DNA of 64,000 bases. It comes from Bacillus sp. REN16 (GTDB lineage: Bacteria > Bacillota > Bacilli > Bacillales > Bacillaceae_L). Below are positions 34,775 to 44,342 of the stretch, one piece after another. The position numbers and the translations under genes are program-made. How positions within the stretch are numbered: the stretch's first letter is position 1; each line of letters begins with the position of its first letter. The DNA lies in contig NZ_JAJFZK010000009.1 of the NCBI RefSeq assembly GCF_020731355.1, forward strand, positions 96,032-160,031, written 5' to 3'. A model generated the notes under the pieces. That model was not told the origin of the DNA and searched no databases. It worked only from the letters and a program-made list of their open reading frames with translations.

Positions 34775-35605
34775 TCATAGAAAAGGGTTATAAAATCGAT
34801 TACCATCATGGAATGTCACAATCATGGAGATTATTAATATGGCAATAAATAAAACTACTGTTACATAATCGGCCATTTGGAAAGCGCGTAAACTATACCA
34901 TGTACGCTTCTTGTATTTTCCGAATCCACGCAGTTCCATCGCATTACTGATTGTTTCTATTTTGTCCAGACTCGATAGGATTAAAGGGATGATAATGGAA
35001 GCCACATTTTTTATTCGCTTATGGAACCTCTCATTTTTAGACATATCAATCCCTCTTGCTTGCTGAGATTGTGCGATGTTCCAAAAATCCCTTTGGATCT
35101 CCGGAATATAGCGTAATGCTAATGCAACCGCATATGATATTCGATAACTAATACCAATGCGATTTAAGGATGCAGCAAACTCACTTGGATGGGTCGTGAC
35201 GATAAATAATAATGCTGCCGGAATAACCGTAAAATACTTAAGTGTAATATTAAACTGGTAAAACAGCTGCTCAAGTGTAATATTATATCTTCCAACAAAC
35301 TCAACTAACACATGGCTCGTCCCATATATTTTCACACCCTCTTGAGGTGAAAAAGCATAGATCGCAAGGTTATTAATCAACAAGAAGAATAAGATGAACA
35401 GAAGTACAAACGATATCTCTTTGAGCTGAATTTTAGAAACCAGGAAAATAATGATGCTGAACCCAAATAAAAAAAGGAGAATACGTGTATCATATGTCAA
35501 CATCGCAGCAGACGACCACAGAATAAAGCAAATAAGCTTTGTTGCACCAGTCAGTTGATGAACCGGTGACTTTCGTTCAATATAGGATAGCATCTCTACT
35601 GCCAT
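34775..35605 (-). CDS. ecfT: ECF transporter transmembrane component EcfT
   Basis: 276 residues with about five or six membrane helices. The cytoplasmic coupling signature SQQARGIDM and the downstream ALELRGFGKYKKRTW-like segment (here AMELRGFGKYKKRTW) are the Ala-Arg-Gly motifs that contact the ATPases. EcfT links the ATPase pair to the substrate-binding S component. It overlaps the ATPase gene by ten bases and is the last gene of the four-gene operon under the Met T-box. Confidence 0.92.
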   Translation of the reverse strand: MAVEMLSYIERKSPVHQLTGATKLICFILWSSAAMLTYDTRILLFLFGFSIIIFLVSKIQLKEISFVLLFILFFLLINNLAIYAFSPQEGVKIYGTSHVLVEFVGRYNITLEQLFYQFNITLKYFTVIPAALLFIVTTHPSEFAASLNRIGISYRISYAVALALRYIPEIQRDFWNIAQSQQARGIDMSKNERFHKRIKNVASIIIPLILSSLDKIETISNAMELRGFGKYKKRTWYSLRAFQMADYVTVVLFIAILIISMIVTFHDGNRFYNPFL

Positions 35606-37311
35606 GTCCTGCGTACCTCCTTATCGTACACAATAAATCGTTCAACAAATTCAAGTGGTTCCTCTATACCCGCTCGTTTTGCCAAATCGAATAAGGACGT
35701 TTTCTTTAAGTTTGCTTGTTTAATAATTTCGGAGTCTGTTAGTACACTTGCAGCAGATTGGTCAGCAATCTTCTCTCCATTCGCTATCACAATTGCACGT
35801 GGCGTATACTCTAGCATAAGGTGCATATCATGTGTAATCATAATAACAGTGATCCCCTGCATGTTTAACTCGATGAGAAATTCCATAATTTCTGTGTAAT
35901 GACGAAGGTCTTGCCCGGCAGTTGGCTCATCCAGAATAATAATTTCCGGCTCTAATACTAGAATAGATGCTATGGTCACACGTTTCTTTTGTCCAAAACT
36001 TAAAGCAGAAATCGGCCATTTTCTAAATGGATAGAGACCACAAACCTTAAGTGTGTTTTCCACCCGCTTTTTAATCTCATCCTCAGGTACACCACGGATC
36101 ATAAGACCAAGTGCAACTTCGTCATAAATTAAATGCTTTGAGATCATATGGTTTGGATTTTGCATAACCATCCCAATCCGTAAAGATCGGTCCTTGATTG
36201 TATCATTTGTTATATCCTGACCAGCAAAAAGGATATTCCCAGAGCTCGGCTTTTCAAATCCGCAAATGAGCTTTGAAAGGGTGGATTTCCCAGCACCATT
36301 TTTTCCAACGATACTTACCATCTCACCCTTTTCAATCGTAAAAGATACATTTCGAATCGTTTCTCTTCCTTGATGATAGCTAAATGAAAGATGGTCTAGT
36401 TCTAAAATAGGTGAAGTCGTCTCTCTCTTTTCCGGTTTTTCTGCTTTTTCAAACCACTCTTTTAATCGAGCTTTACATGCGTCCACATTAAAAGAAGAAA
36501 GATGTGCCGGCTTCATGTCCTCTGTTATCTCAAAGCCAGCATACTTTACTGCTTTGACATACAACGGTTCACGAATATGTCTTTCCTCTAAAATTGGTCT
36601 AGACAACAGCTCATCCGGCTTCATATCACCAACAATTCTTCCTTCGTCCACAACAATAATTCGATCTACATGCCGATATAGAACATCCTCTAATCGATGT
36701 TCTATAATAACTACTGTTGTGTTCGTTTCTTTTTGAATCCGATCGATTAGGTCAATGGCATGCTGTCCTGTCGCGGGGTCAAGATTTGCTAATAGTTCGT
36801 CAAAAAGGAGTATATCTACTTTATCAACCATAACCCCTGCTAAAGAGACCCTTTGCTTTTGTCCACCAGATAACTGGTGGAGGGAGGAATGTAAATAATC
36901 CTCCAAATCCACCATTTTCGATACTTCCCCAACTGTCTCAAACATACTCTTCTGTGGCAAGCAATCATTTTCTAAAGCAAAGGCAATATCTTCCCCAACA
37001 GACAGACCAATGAACTGTCCATCCGGGTCCTGTAAAACAGTGCCGACCATTTTAGATATTGTGAAAATATCCAAATCCTTTGCTTCTTTCCCCATAATCC
37101 TAAGGCTTCCTTGAATATTTCCCTTATAAGAAAAGGGAACAAGCCCGTTCATACAATTGCCGATTGTACTTTTCCCTGACCCTGACGGCCCTACAATTAA
37201 TACCTTTTCGCCTTCAAATATTTTAAGATTAATCTCCCGAAGAGTAGGCTCTGCTTGGCTACGATATGTAAAGCTATAATTTATAAATTCGATAACAGGT
37301 TTTTTCATCAT
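35596..37311 (-). CDS. Fused double ATPase of an ECF transporter (EcfA-EcfA')
   Basis: 571 residues with two complete ABC cassettes in one chain. Cassette 1 has VGPSGSGKST, LSGGQKQR and LLFDELLANLDP. Cassette 2 (from about residue 305) has VGKNGAGKST, LSFGQKKR and IILDEPTAGQD. In canonical ECF systems these are separate EcfA1 and EcfA2; the fused form is typical of dedicated transporters linked to their own S component. The Walker B glutamate is present in both halves, so both should hydrolyse ATP. Confidence 0.93.
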   Translation of the reverse strand: MMKKPVIEFINYSFTYRSQAEPTLREINLKIFEGEKVLIVGPSGSGKSTIGNCMNGLVPFSYKGNIQGSLRIMGKEAKDLDIFTISKMVGTVLQDPDGQFIGLSVGEDIAFALENDCLPQKSMFETVGEVSKMVDLEDYLHSSLHQLSGGQKQRVSLAGVMVDKVDILLFDELLANLDPATGQHAIDLIDRIQKETNTTVVIIEHRLEDVLYRHVDRIIVVDEGRIVGDMKPDELLSRPILEERHIREPLYVKAVKYAGFEITEDMKPAHLSSFNVDACKARLKEWFEKAEKPEKRETTSPILELDHLSFSYHQGRETIRNVSFTIEKGEMVSIVGKNGAGKSTLSKLICGFEKPSSGNILFAGQDITNDTIKDRSLRIGMVMQNPNHMISKHLIYDEVALGLMIRGVPEDEIKKRVENTLKVCGLYPFRKWPISALSFGQKKRVTIASILVLEPEIIILDEPTAGQDLRHYTEIMEFLIELNMQGITVIMITHDMHLMLEYTPRAIVIANGEKIADQSAASVLTDSEIIKQANLKKTSLFDLAKRAGIEEPLEFVERFIVYDKEVRRTWQ

Positions 37312-37349
37312 GCTACTCTCCTAAACAAACCATAAACTACTTTTCTATT

Positions 37350-37901
37350 TTACAAATCCTTCGTTAAACTTCCGCTTTGACTTCTTGTTTTTGCATAAGC
37401 CACGATTAAAATTGTACCAATGATTCCGACCGTGACCATGTTTGCAATCCCTGCCCCAATTCCTTGGACATACACTTTATTTGCCGGTTCAGCATAAATC
37501 CATACATCCAATGTTGGCGCAACAACAAACCAGCCAATGGCTTGAGCAATTACTTGAACAATATTAAATGTTACAATTTTCTTTGCATTAATAATGCCTG
37601 ATTCAATATCAATCTTGTTTTTAGCAAGCCCAAATAAAAATCCAACAAGCATCGAAACAATAACCCAGCTCCACCAAATAGAACCATACGAAATAGCATC
37701 ATTTAAGGCATGGCCAATCAATCCAATCAATGCCCCTGCGATGGGACCAAACACTAAGGCCATTAAAGCCAAAAATGCGTATGATGTTTGAACGGTCGTA
37801 TTTGGTATTGGTGTTGGAATTGCTGCAAACTTTGCTAAAATCACAAAAACAGCAGCCCCAATTCCGATTGCAACAATGGTTTTAATCGATAAACTTTTCA
37901 T
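37350..37901 (-). CDS. ECF substrate-binding S component, UPF0397 family
   Basis: 183 residues, about five or six membrane helices, no signal peptide. [19 protein letters not shown] and [13 protein letters not shown]-type segments (here [13 protein letters not shown]) mark the UPF0397/ECF S family. Substrate not established for the family. ATG at 37901 has AGGGGG ten bases upstream. It lies between a SAM hydrolase and the ECF ATPase, all under one Met T-box, so a methionine- or SAM-related ligand is a reasonable inference. Confidence 0.9.
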   Translation of the reverse strand: MKSLSIKTIVAIGIGAAVFVILAKFAAIPTPIPNTTVQTSYAFLALMALVFGPIAGALIGLIGHALNDAISYGSIWWSWVIVSMLVGFLFGLAKNKIDIESGIINAKKIVTFNIVQVIAQAIGWFVVAPTLDVWIYAEPANKVYVQGIGAGIANMVTVGIIGTILIVAYAKTRSQSGSLTKDL

Positions 37902-37940
37902 AAATCTCATACCCCCTAATTTTTTGGTTTGAAACAAATG

Positions 37941-38798
37941 TTAATTATAAATGATTTTTGGAACTTTGCGAATATTAATTTTCCAATTAGATCCTGTTTC
38001 AATGTGATAAGCTTTAGCGAAAGATCCTTGGTTGATGGCTACCCCCATTTTATCAAGGGAATTAATAAACAATAATGGTTCTCCTAAATGACTGTCTGCA
38101 AAAGAACGTCCGTATGTCATAATATTTTTATACACCTGACGTGTATCGTTTTCAATCGTTACTTCGAAATGATCCCCATGCTCTACTTCAAGTTGTTTAA
38201 AAGTCTCACGTTCAATATTCGTCCAGAGGTTACCAAAACGAATATCAAGTATATCGATTGTACCTAAAACACTATCCTTTCCAACCGTTGCCTCTGACAG
38301 CTGTAACGCGACAAGTGAATCAACCGGAACACTCGGACCAACCTCGTCATATGAAATGACACCAGCTGCAAGTCTTGCTGCCGTGTAGACATATACATCT
38401 CGACCATGGAATGTATAAGATTCCCCTGAAAAAGGTAAGCGATTTGTGCTTTCATCAATGATTCGTACCTCTTTAATCCCAATTTTGTTCTGAATATGTG
38501 TAAGTGTGCCATTATCTGGTGTCACAATATATTGGTTATTTTCTGTCTTCACTACAATACTGCGACGATCTGAACCGACACCTGGGTCAACAACAGATAC
38601 AAAAACAGTGCCTTCTGGCCAATAGGAAATTGTTTGATACAGTCGATATGAGCCTTCCCAAATATTATATTGCGGAATGTCATGAGTTAGGTCAAAAATT
38701 CGAAGTGTTGGATCCACTGAAACTGCGACACCATACATTGCGCTCACTGCCCCGTCACTTAAGCCAAAATCTGTTTGCAAAACTAGATGATTTGTCAC
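37941..38798 (-). CDS. S-adenosyl-L-methionine hydrolase, adenosine-forming (DUF62)
   Basis: 285 residues. The family motifs LQTDFGLSDG, VSVVDPGVGSDRRS, VTPDNGTL and RFGNLWTNI are present. DUF62 enzymes hydrolyse SAM to adenosine and L-methionine; related fluorinases use the same fold. The start is GTG at 38798, with GGAGG eight bases upstream; the longer ORF start runs into the T-box terminator. First gene of an operon with a complete ECF importer, directly behind a Met T-box. Confidence 0.9.
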   Translation of the reverse strand: MTNHLVLQTDFGLSDGAVSAMYGVAVSVDPTLRIFDLTHDIPQYNIWEGSYRLYQTISYWPEGTVFVSVVDPGVGSDRRSIVVKTENNQYIVTPDNGTLTHIQNKIGIKEVRIIDESTNRLPFSGESYTFHGRDVYVYTAARLAAGVISYDEVGPSVPVDSLVALQLSEATVGKDSVLGTIDILDIRFGNLWTNIERETFKQLEVEHGDHFEVTIENDTRQVYKNIMTYGRSFADSHLGEPLLFINSLDKMGVAINQGSFAKAYHIETGSNWKINIRKVPKIIYN

Positions 38799-38847
38799 AA
38801 TAAATTCCTCCATTTTTTGGGATAAACCCTTTTTTGAAAATAAAAAA

Positions 38848-39150
38848 ACCACGTCATTATCTATTACGATAAGGACGTGGTTTATCTCACGTGGTACCAC
38901 CTTAATTCACTGTTTGCTCACACAAACAGTCTTTGCAAGTACGCAGGTCTATTTAAGCCCGTATACTGTGGTATTGATAACGAGTACCAAATCTCGCCGG
39001 AACCTACTCATAACCAATGTTACTTTCAGCACGAAACTCAGAGGCCATTGTTCAGATTTGTATTTTCGCTTCTTTTCAGCTACCGAAGCTCTCTGTGTAA
39101 AATAGCTAAATCCTACTTTTTCTCTTCATCGTCTTTAGTTAAGGTTGTAT
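38848..39150 (-). promoter_or_regulatory. Methionine T-box leader
   Basis: The minus strand carries AAGGTGGTACCACG (T-box) and the terminator AAACCACGTC / GACGTGGTTT with a T run. In stem I the specifier loop reads GAACAATGGCCTCTGAG, giving ATG. The GGTGGTACC bulge pairs with a tRNA ending ACCA, as tRNA-Met does. Low Met-tRNA charging should switch on the SAM hydrolase/ECF operon. The assignment of ATG over a neighbouring triplet is by position in the loop. Confidence 0.85.
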
Positions 39151-39218
39151 TCTAATGTTGAAAGTAATTATATCTGAACTTTTTTTTAAAAGCAAGGAAA
39201 AGTTTTTAGAATATTTCC

Positions 39219-41129
39219 TTATATCATTGACTTCTTTAAATTCCGTAAATAACGTTGGCGAATTAACACAAAGTAAATCACTTGTGCAATTAAAAACACG
39301 ATTAAGACTTGAATCACTTCTGTGGCAATGGACACCTGGAAGAAGCTTTGCAGGGCCATAAAGGCAAAACCACTATGGACGAAAGCAACAATAATTGGCA
39401 CAAAGAACAGCAACGCGAGCTGTCGTGTCACGATTTGACTAAGCTCCCCGTCGGTTAATCCCACCTTTTGAATCGTTAAATATTGTCTTGCATCATATTC
39501 TAAATCCGCATATAACCTAAAGTATAAGAAACTTCCTGCTGCTAAAAAGAATACTGCACCGATAAGTAAGGCAACGAAGAACATCATTTGATACATACTT
39601 ACCGTCTTCTCATGGATTGTTCCTCTTACAACGATTGCAAATGGGTCTTCTTCTGTCGCAAATGCAAAACCTTCTTCTGCAAGATTTCCTATTAATCCGT
39701 TTGTCTTTCCAATTTCATCCGTATAAAAACCTGTATAAATTTCCACTCTTTCCGGCTTTAGCTTTTCATATAATTCATCACTGACAATAATCCCCGTGTC
39801 CTGAACCAGTTGAAATGGGAAAACCACATGCTCTGATAACTCCATTGGCTTAACCTCAATTCCATCCTGCTCGAGCACGTACCTATCCTCACTTAAATTT
39901 TCAATAGTCGATTGTCTTAAGCTCAGAGTTTCATTCCCCACAAGTGATTTTTCTTTAAAATCATAACCTGCTGACTCCGAAATTGCTTGATAATTAGAAA
40001 AAGAAATCACCTCAAGCTGCTCTGCAGGATAGGGATATTTAGATATAGCTTTAGCTACCTTTACTACCTTAATTGGCACCTCATTTGAAGTATAGGTCAA
40101 ACCTCTTTCTTTAAGCTCATTCTTGATTTGACCAAGGTTTTGCTTGTGAACGGGATCTTCATTTTTCGCAAGATAACTAACCTCTGCGGGATATTCCATT
40201 TGTGTTTGTTCAGTAAATACTTTTGTCGAAGCAAGGGTCCCCACCGCACAGAACGCAACTGTCGAAACAATGGTAACCATGAAGAACATTCTAGCATTGT
40301 CCTTAATCCGATAAGCAAGATTTGATACAGTTAGCAAATTGGTTTTCTTCCAGAAAAAGATACGATTCTTTATTAAAAGCTTTACAAAAAATACGGAAAG
40401 CTGAGTATAAAAGAAATACGTACCAACGATTGTCATTGCGATAACTGGGAGCATTAGGAAAATTAATGTATATGGTGTAGCAGTTGCCGCTAAACAATAG
40501 CTTACAATCAGTAGGATCGCAGACAATATGGACAAAAGAATAGATACCTTCGGTTCTTTTTTCGGCTTTTGCCCTGCTTGAAATAAATCAATTAATTTAT
40601 TTGATCTTACCAGGAAGGTTGTAAATAGTGAGATTATGAAAAACAATACCAAAAATGCACAGATTGTTAACGCTAATGCCTTTCCGGAAAAATAGAATGG
40701 AAGCTGCTCAATCCCGATCATGTTGGCACCAACCATTAAAAAGAGCTTTCCAGTAATGAGGCCAAGCCCAATTCCAACGATGATCGCACCAATGCCAATT
40801 AACATATTTTCTAAAAAGACCATTACGTTTAATTGATGTCTGGTCATTCCGTGCATCATTAAGATTCCAAACTCTTTTTTACGCGTTTTTAAGAAGGTGC
40901 TCACAGAATATAACACAAATAAAAACGAAAACACATACATGATAAATTCGGCAGCAATCATCATTTGAACTGCAAGCCCAGCAGTTACACCCTCTTTAAT
41001 ATCAGGGTGGAAAATAAATAGTGCATAGACAAAGAAAATCAAAACGGAAAAAGCACTACTAAAAAAATACGCTGCATAGGTTCGTTTATTCCGAACAACA
41101 TTTTTAAAGACGAACTGTGGAAAGGTCAA
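39219..41129 (-). CDS. BceB-type ABC permease
   Basis: 636 residues, ten predicted membrane helices, with a large extracellular domain (about 310-500) between helices 7 and 8 and an FtsX-type domain; this is the BceB/YxdM/YvcS architecture. Such permeases free lipid II cycle intermediates from peptide antibiotics and also signal to the paired kinase. TTG start with AGGAGGGG, overlapping the ATPase gene by 26 bases. Which antibiotic is sensed cannot be told. Confidence 0.9.
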   Translation of the reverse strand: MTFPQFVFKNVVRNKRTYAAYFFSSAFSVLIFFVYALFIFHPDIKEGVTAGLAVQMMIAAEFIMYVFSFLFVLYSVSTFLKTRKKEFGILMMHGMTRHQLNVMVFLENMLIGIGAIIVGIGLGLITGKLFLMVGANMIGIEQLPFYFSGKALALTICAFLVLFFIISLFTTFLVRSNKLIDLFQAGQKPKKEPKVSILLSILSAILLIVSYCLAATATPYTLIFLMLPVIAMTIVGTYFFYTQLSVFFVKLLIKNRIFFWKKTNLLTVSNLAYRIKDNARMFFMVTIVSTVAFCAVGTLASTKVFTEQTQMEYPAEVSYLAKNEDPVHKQNLGQIKNELKERGLTYTSNEVPIKVVKVAKAISKYPYPAEQLEVISFSNYQAISESAGYDFKEKSLVGNETLSLRQSTIENLSEDRYVLEQDGIEVKPMELSEHVVFPFQLVQDTGIIVSDELYEKLKPERVEIYTGFYTDEIGKTNGLIGNLAEEGFAFATEEDPFAIVVRGTIHEKTVSMYQMMFFVALLIGAVFFLAAGSFLYFRLYADLEYDARQYLTIQKVGLTDGELSQIVTRQLALLFFVPIIVAFVHSGFAFMALQSFFQVSIATEVIQVLIVFLIAQVIYFVLIRQRYLRNLKKSMI

Positions 41130-41874
41130 GGCTGTCCCCTCCTAACAATGCAAGCATATCAATAATTCGCTGGAAAAACGCCTGACGGTTATCACCACGG
41201 TAAATTTCGTTATATAGTCTGCCATCCTTGATAAAAATCACGCGATGACAATAGCTAGCGGCGACAGCATCATGTGTCACCATTAGAACCGTAGCCTTAT
41301 CCTCCTGATTAATTCTCGAAAAAGTTTCCATGACATCCTTTGATGATTTTGAATCCAGATTTCCAGTCGGCTCATCGGCAAGTACAAGTGATGGACCATG
41401 AATGATGGCTCTTGCGATTGCTGCACGCTGCATTTGACCACCTGAGATCTCGTAGGTTCTCTTTTTTAAAATTTGGTCAATCCCAAGCTTTTTTGCAACC
41501 TCCAATAGCTTCCGATCCATATCTTTTACACTTGCACCATCAAGCGTAAGGGGCAATACAATATTTTCCTCGACCGTTAACGTATCAAGCAAATTAAAGT
41601 TTTGGAACACAAACCCTAGTTCATGACGTCGAAACAATGATGTTTGTTTTCGATTTAAGGTATGGGGATTTTTTTGATTGATAAAAATTTCTCCAGAAGT
41701 AGGCTTATCAATCGTTGCAACTAAGTTTAATAGGGTTGTTTTCCCGCTCCCCGATGGACCCATGATCCCAACAAATTCCCCTTTTTCAACAGAGAAGTTA
41801 ATCGTCTCTAACGCTTTATGTGAAACCTTTCCACCGTATACTTTTTCTATCATCTTTACATCTAATACTGGCAT
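41104..41874 (-). CDS. BceA-type ABC ATPase
   Basis: 256 residues. Walker A GPSGSGKTT, the Q loop in FVFQNFNLL, signature SGGQMQR and Walker B LVLADEPTGNLD are intact. ATG at 41874 is chosen (GGGAG eight bases upstream). Pairs with the downstream permease. Separated from the kinase gene by about 100 bases that contain a Bce-type operator, so the transporter pair has its own inducible promoter. Confidence 0.92.
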   Translation of the reverse strand: MPVLDVKMIEKVYGGKVSHKALETINFSVEKGEFVGIMGPSGSGKTTLLNLVATIDKPTSGEIFINQKNPHTLNRKQTSLFRRHELGFVFQNFNLLDTLTVEENIVLPLTLDGASVKDMDRKLLEVAKKLGIDQILKKRTYEISGGQMQRAAIARAIIHGPSLVLADEPTGNLDSKSSKDVMETFSRINQEDKATVLMVTHDAVAASYCHRVIFIKDGRLYNEIYRGDNRQAFFQRIIDMLALLGGDSLDLSTVRL

Positions 41875-41956
41875 TCTCTTCACTCCCTGAATGGAACTTA
41901 TAGCTTTATTCTAACCATGTCCATCACCTCAAACCATTTGATAGACTTACAATTCG

Positions 41957-41972
41957 CTTACAGTTTTGTAAG
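41957..41972 (-). promoter_or_regulatory. Bce-type response-regulator box upstream of the ABC genes
   Basis: Perfect palindrome CTTACA-AAAC-TGTAAG (minus strand), the TnACA-N4-TGTAA pattern known for BceR-like regulators. It lies about 80 bases before the ATPase start, just after the kinase stop. Confidence 0.82.
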
Positions 41973-41973
41973 G

Positions 41974-42945
41974 TTAGAAGAGAATACGTACAGTAGTGCC
42001 TTCGTTATGTACGGAATCCATTTCAATCTGGTGGCCAAGCTTTTCACATATTTGCTTCGAAAGATAGAGCCCCATTCCAGTTGATTCTTGAAAGCTGCGA
42101 CCATTTTCTCCAGTAAAATACGGATCAAATACGCGTGGTAAATCACTAGATGGAATGCCAACACCTTCGTCCCGAATTTCTAGTACTTTATGAACCCCAT
42201 GTGTATAGCTTTTAAAATATAGCTTCGCATTTTCCTTTGTTGTATAACGAATGGCATTTGTAATGATTTGCGTAATGACAAATGACAGCCATTTTTCATC
42301 AGATGAAATCATCATTTCCTTGTCTACTTCAATCACCGGAAATACCCGATTACGAATGAATAAGCGTTTTTGGCTTGAAGTAACGGAACGAACTACATTT
42401 TCTAAAGGTAAGGTTTCGACGAAAAAGTCCCGCTCAAAGGTGTCTAATCGAGATGTATAAAGGACCATCTCTAATCCTTTCCGAAGCCGGTCCACCTCAT
42501 CACCAATCGCTGCAAAACGAGGGTCATCCCCTTCCTGAACCAGCAAATGAATCACAGAGACTGGCGTCTTCATTTGGTGCACCCATTGATTGATAAATTG
42601 AATATGATTGTCTAGTCTTTTTTTATAGGTATGTAAGTCTGTACGATAAAGACGAAATTGACTATCCAATAGCTGATTTAGTTCTTCTGACAACAGTGAC
42701 GCTTGAGGAAGGGGAGCAAACTCATCAAGTGACGTGAATGGTTCTTCTAAGCGTTTGTAGAAACTTCGATTGGAATAAAATCGATATACTAAATACCCAA
42801 TCAACAATACGGTGCTTAGCATTGCTGCATAAAGGCTTACCATTAGATTTCGATAGCCATCCAACCAATAAACGATAAAAATGAGTACTAATTGTGCGAA
42901 ATATAAAAAAAGGAGAGGAATGTGATCTCGTAAAAAAAGCTTCAT
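41974..42945 (-). CDS. Intramembrane-sensing histidine kinase (BceS-like)
   Basis: 323 residues. Two N-terminal helices (about 10-27 and 34-55) are separated by only a few residues, so there is no extracellular sensor; such kinases sense through the BceAB permease. The phosphorylated histidine is in HQMKTPVSVIHLL, followed by N, G1 (DEGVGIP) and G2 (STGMGLYLSK) boxes. Overlaps the response regulator by four bases (ATGA). Confidence 0.93.
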   Translation of the reverse strand: MKLFLRDHIPLLFLYFAQLVLIFIVYWLDGYRNLMVSLYAAMLSTVLLIGYLVYRFYSNRSFYKRLEEPFTSLDEFAPLPQASLLSEELNQLLDSQFRLYRTDLHTYKKRLDNHIQFINQWVHQMKTPVSVIHLLVQEGDDPRFAAIGDEVDRLRKGLEMVLYTSRLDTFERDFFVETLPLENVVRSVTSSQKRLFIRNRVFPVIEVDKEMMISSDEKWLSFVITQIITNAIRYTTKENAKLYFKSYTHGVHKVLEIRDEGVGIPSSDLPRVFDPYFTGENGRSFQESTGMGLYLSKQICEKLGHQIEMDSVHNEGTTVRILF

Positions 42946-43643
42946 TCTCCTTTCCCCCAGGTTTGTAATAATCGGTACCCCTGCCCTCTAACCGTTTGGA
43001 TTGCACGATCAATATGTAAGGCAGCAAGCTTTTTCCGGACCCTTGTGATATATACATTTAGAGTATTGTCATCGACAAATGCTTGGTCATCCCAAATCTT
43101 TTCTAACAAACTATCTCTGCTAACGACTCGTTCCAGCTTTTTCATTAGTTCATCTAAAATAATTGCCTCCGTATGGCTTAGTTCGACCTGATTTTCAGCT
43201 AAAGAAAGAGTCAATCGTTCGACATCAAGGGTTAATTCACCGATTGTGACTGTACGGTCGCTCCCGGGACTCGCATATGAACCATATGCCCTTCGCAGCT
43301 GGCTGTTGATTTTTGCAGTCACGATTTCATAATCAAAAGGCTTTGTAATATAATCATCGGCTCCATTTTCAAGCGCCATTACTTGATCCATTTTCCCATC
43401 GCGTGCCGAAATAAATAAAACCGGACAGGTTGATTTGCTGCGAATCTGGCGACACCAATAATACCCATCAAAACTTGGTAAATTCACGTCTAATAAAACG
43501 AGATGTGGTGCGAATTCATTAAACTCCGCCAAGACTGAGTCGAATTTTTCAACCGACCTCGTTTCAAACCCAAAGCGTCGCAAATGATCTTCAAGTAACC
43601 GCACCAGCTGCCGATCATCCTCAACAATGAAAATTTTAAACAT
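42942..43643 (-). CDS. OmpR-type response regulator (BceR-like)
   Basis: 233 residues. Receiver domain with phospho-acceptor aspartate in LVLLDVNLPSFDG, conserved lysine in TKPFDYEI, then a winged-helix output domain (RVSRDSLLEKIWDDQAFVDD). BceR-type. Expected to bind the two CTTACA-N4-TGTAA boxes found upstream of the ABC genes and of the bcrC-like gene. It follows the bcrC-like gene and its terminator. Confidence 0.93.
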   Translation of the reverse strand: MFKIFIVEDDRQLVRLLEDHLRRFGFETRSVEKFDSVLAEFNEFAPHLVLLDVNLPSFDGYYWCRQIRSKSTCPVLFISARDGKMDQVMALENGADDYITKPFDYEIVTAKINSQLRRAYGSYASPGSDRTVTIGELTLDVERLTLSLAENQVELSHTEAIILDELMKKLERVVSRDSLLEKIWDDQAFVDDNTLNVYITRVRKKLAALHIDRAIQTVRGQGYRLLQTWGKGE

Positions 43644-43703
43644 CCGATTTCTCCTCCAAGCCTTTTTTAAAATTGTATCGAATTAGGAAATTAAAGGAAA
43701 GCG

Positions 43704-43731
43704 AAAAAAATTGGCCCCTATGGAACCAATT
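43704..43731 (-). terminator. Terminator of the bcrC-like gene
   Basis: Minus strand AATTGG / CCAATT around an 11-base loop, followed by a run of T. Confidence 0.7.
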
Positions 43732-43735
43732 CTCT

Positions 43736-44290
43736 TTAGACGTCTCTTTCTGTGGTTGTCGGTAATTCAATTTGCTTTTTGCGATTTAGGAATTTTATTT
43801 TTGACACAATCACATACATAAGAAACGCGGACAGCATGGCAAGTATTGCACCTACCAAAACATCTCCAGGATAATGCACACCCACCCAAATACGGGAAAG
43901 GCCAACTAAACATGCAAGTGCCATCCAAAGATATCGGCCTGGCTTCTTAAATAAGAAAAGGGAAAAACAAATGGCAAAGAAGATCATCGTGTGATCACTG
44001 GGAAAAGAATTATCGACTGCCTTTTCAATCAATTGATTTACATTTGGCAGTTCCGCAAATGGCTGGTTATTGGAATGGAACATTCCTGCTACTCTTCCAA
44101 GCAGTATGGCTATACCTACTGAAAGCAAGGAGCTGATCACCATGACTCGGTCTTTAAAGAAATAGATAAGCACCACAAGGATAAGGACATACAAAGTGTA
44201 ATTTGCGATTAAAATCATTGGAACATCCAAGAAGGGTAATTCCTTACCTAACCCATTAATTCGATAAAAAATATCCGTATTTACATCCAA
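43736..44290 (-). CDS. Undecaprenyl-diphosphatase, PAP2 type (BcrC-like)
   Basis: 184 residues with about five membrane helices. PAP2 motifs: DNSFPSDHT and SRIWVGVHYPGDV (catalytic His). The BcrC family removes a phosphate from undecaprenyl pyrophosphate and protects against bacitracin. The gene lies immediately upstream of a Bce module and has a Bce-type box about 80-95 bases before its start, so coregulation is likely. K(R)-type first PAP2 motif is not obvious, as in other BcrC proteins with a diverged N-terminal half. Confidence 0.87.
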   Translation of the reverse strand: MDVNTDIFYRINGLGKELPFLDVPMILIANYTLYVLILVVLIYFFKDRVMVISSLLSVGIAILLGRVAGMFHSNNQPFAELPNVNQLIEKAVDNSFPSDHTMIFFAICFSLFLFKKPGRYLWMALACLVGLSRIWVGVHYPGDVLVGAILAMLSAFLMYVIVSKIKFLNRKKQIELPTTTERDV

Positions 44291-44342
44291 AATAACTCCC
44301 CCTTTAAAAAAACATACCTAGACTATACATTTATTTTAAACA

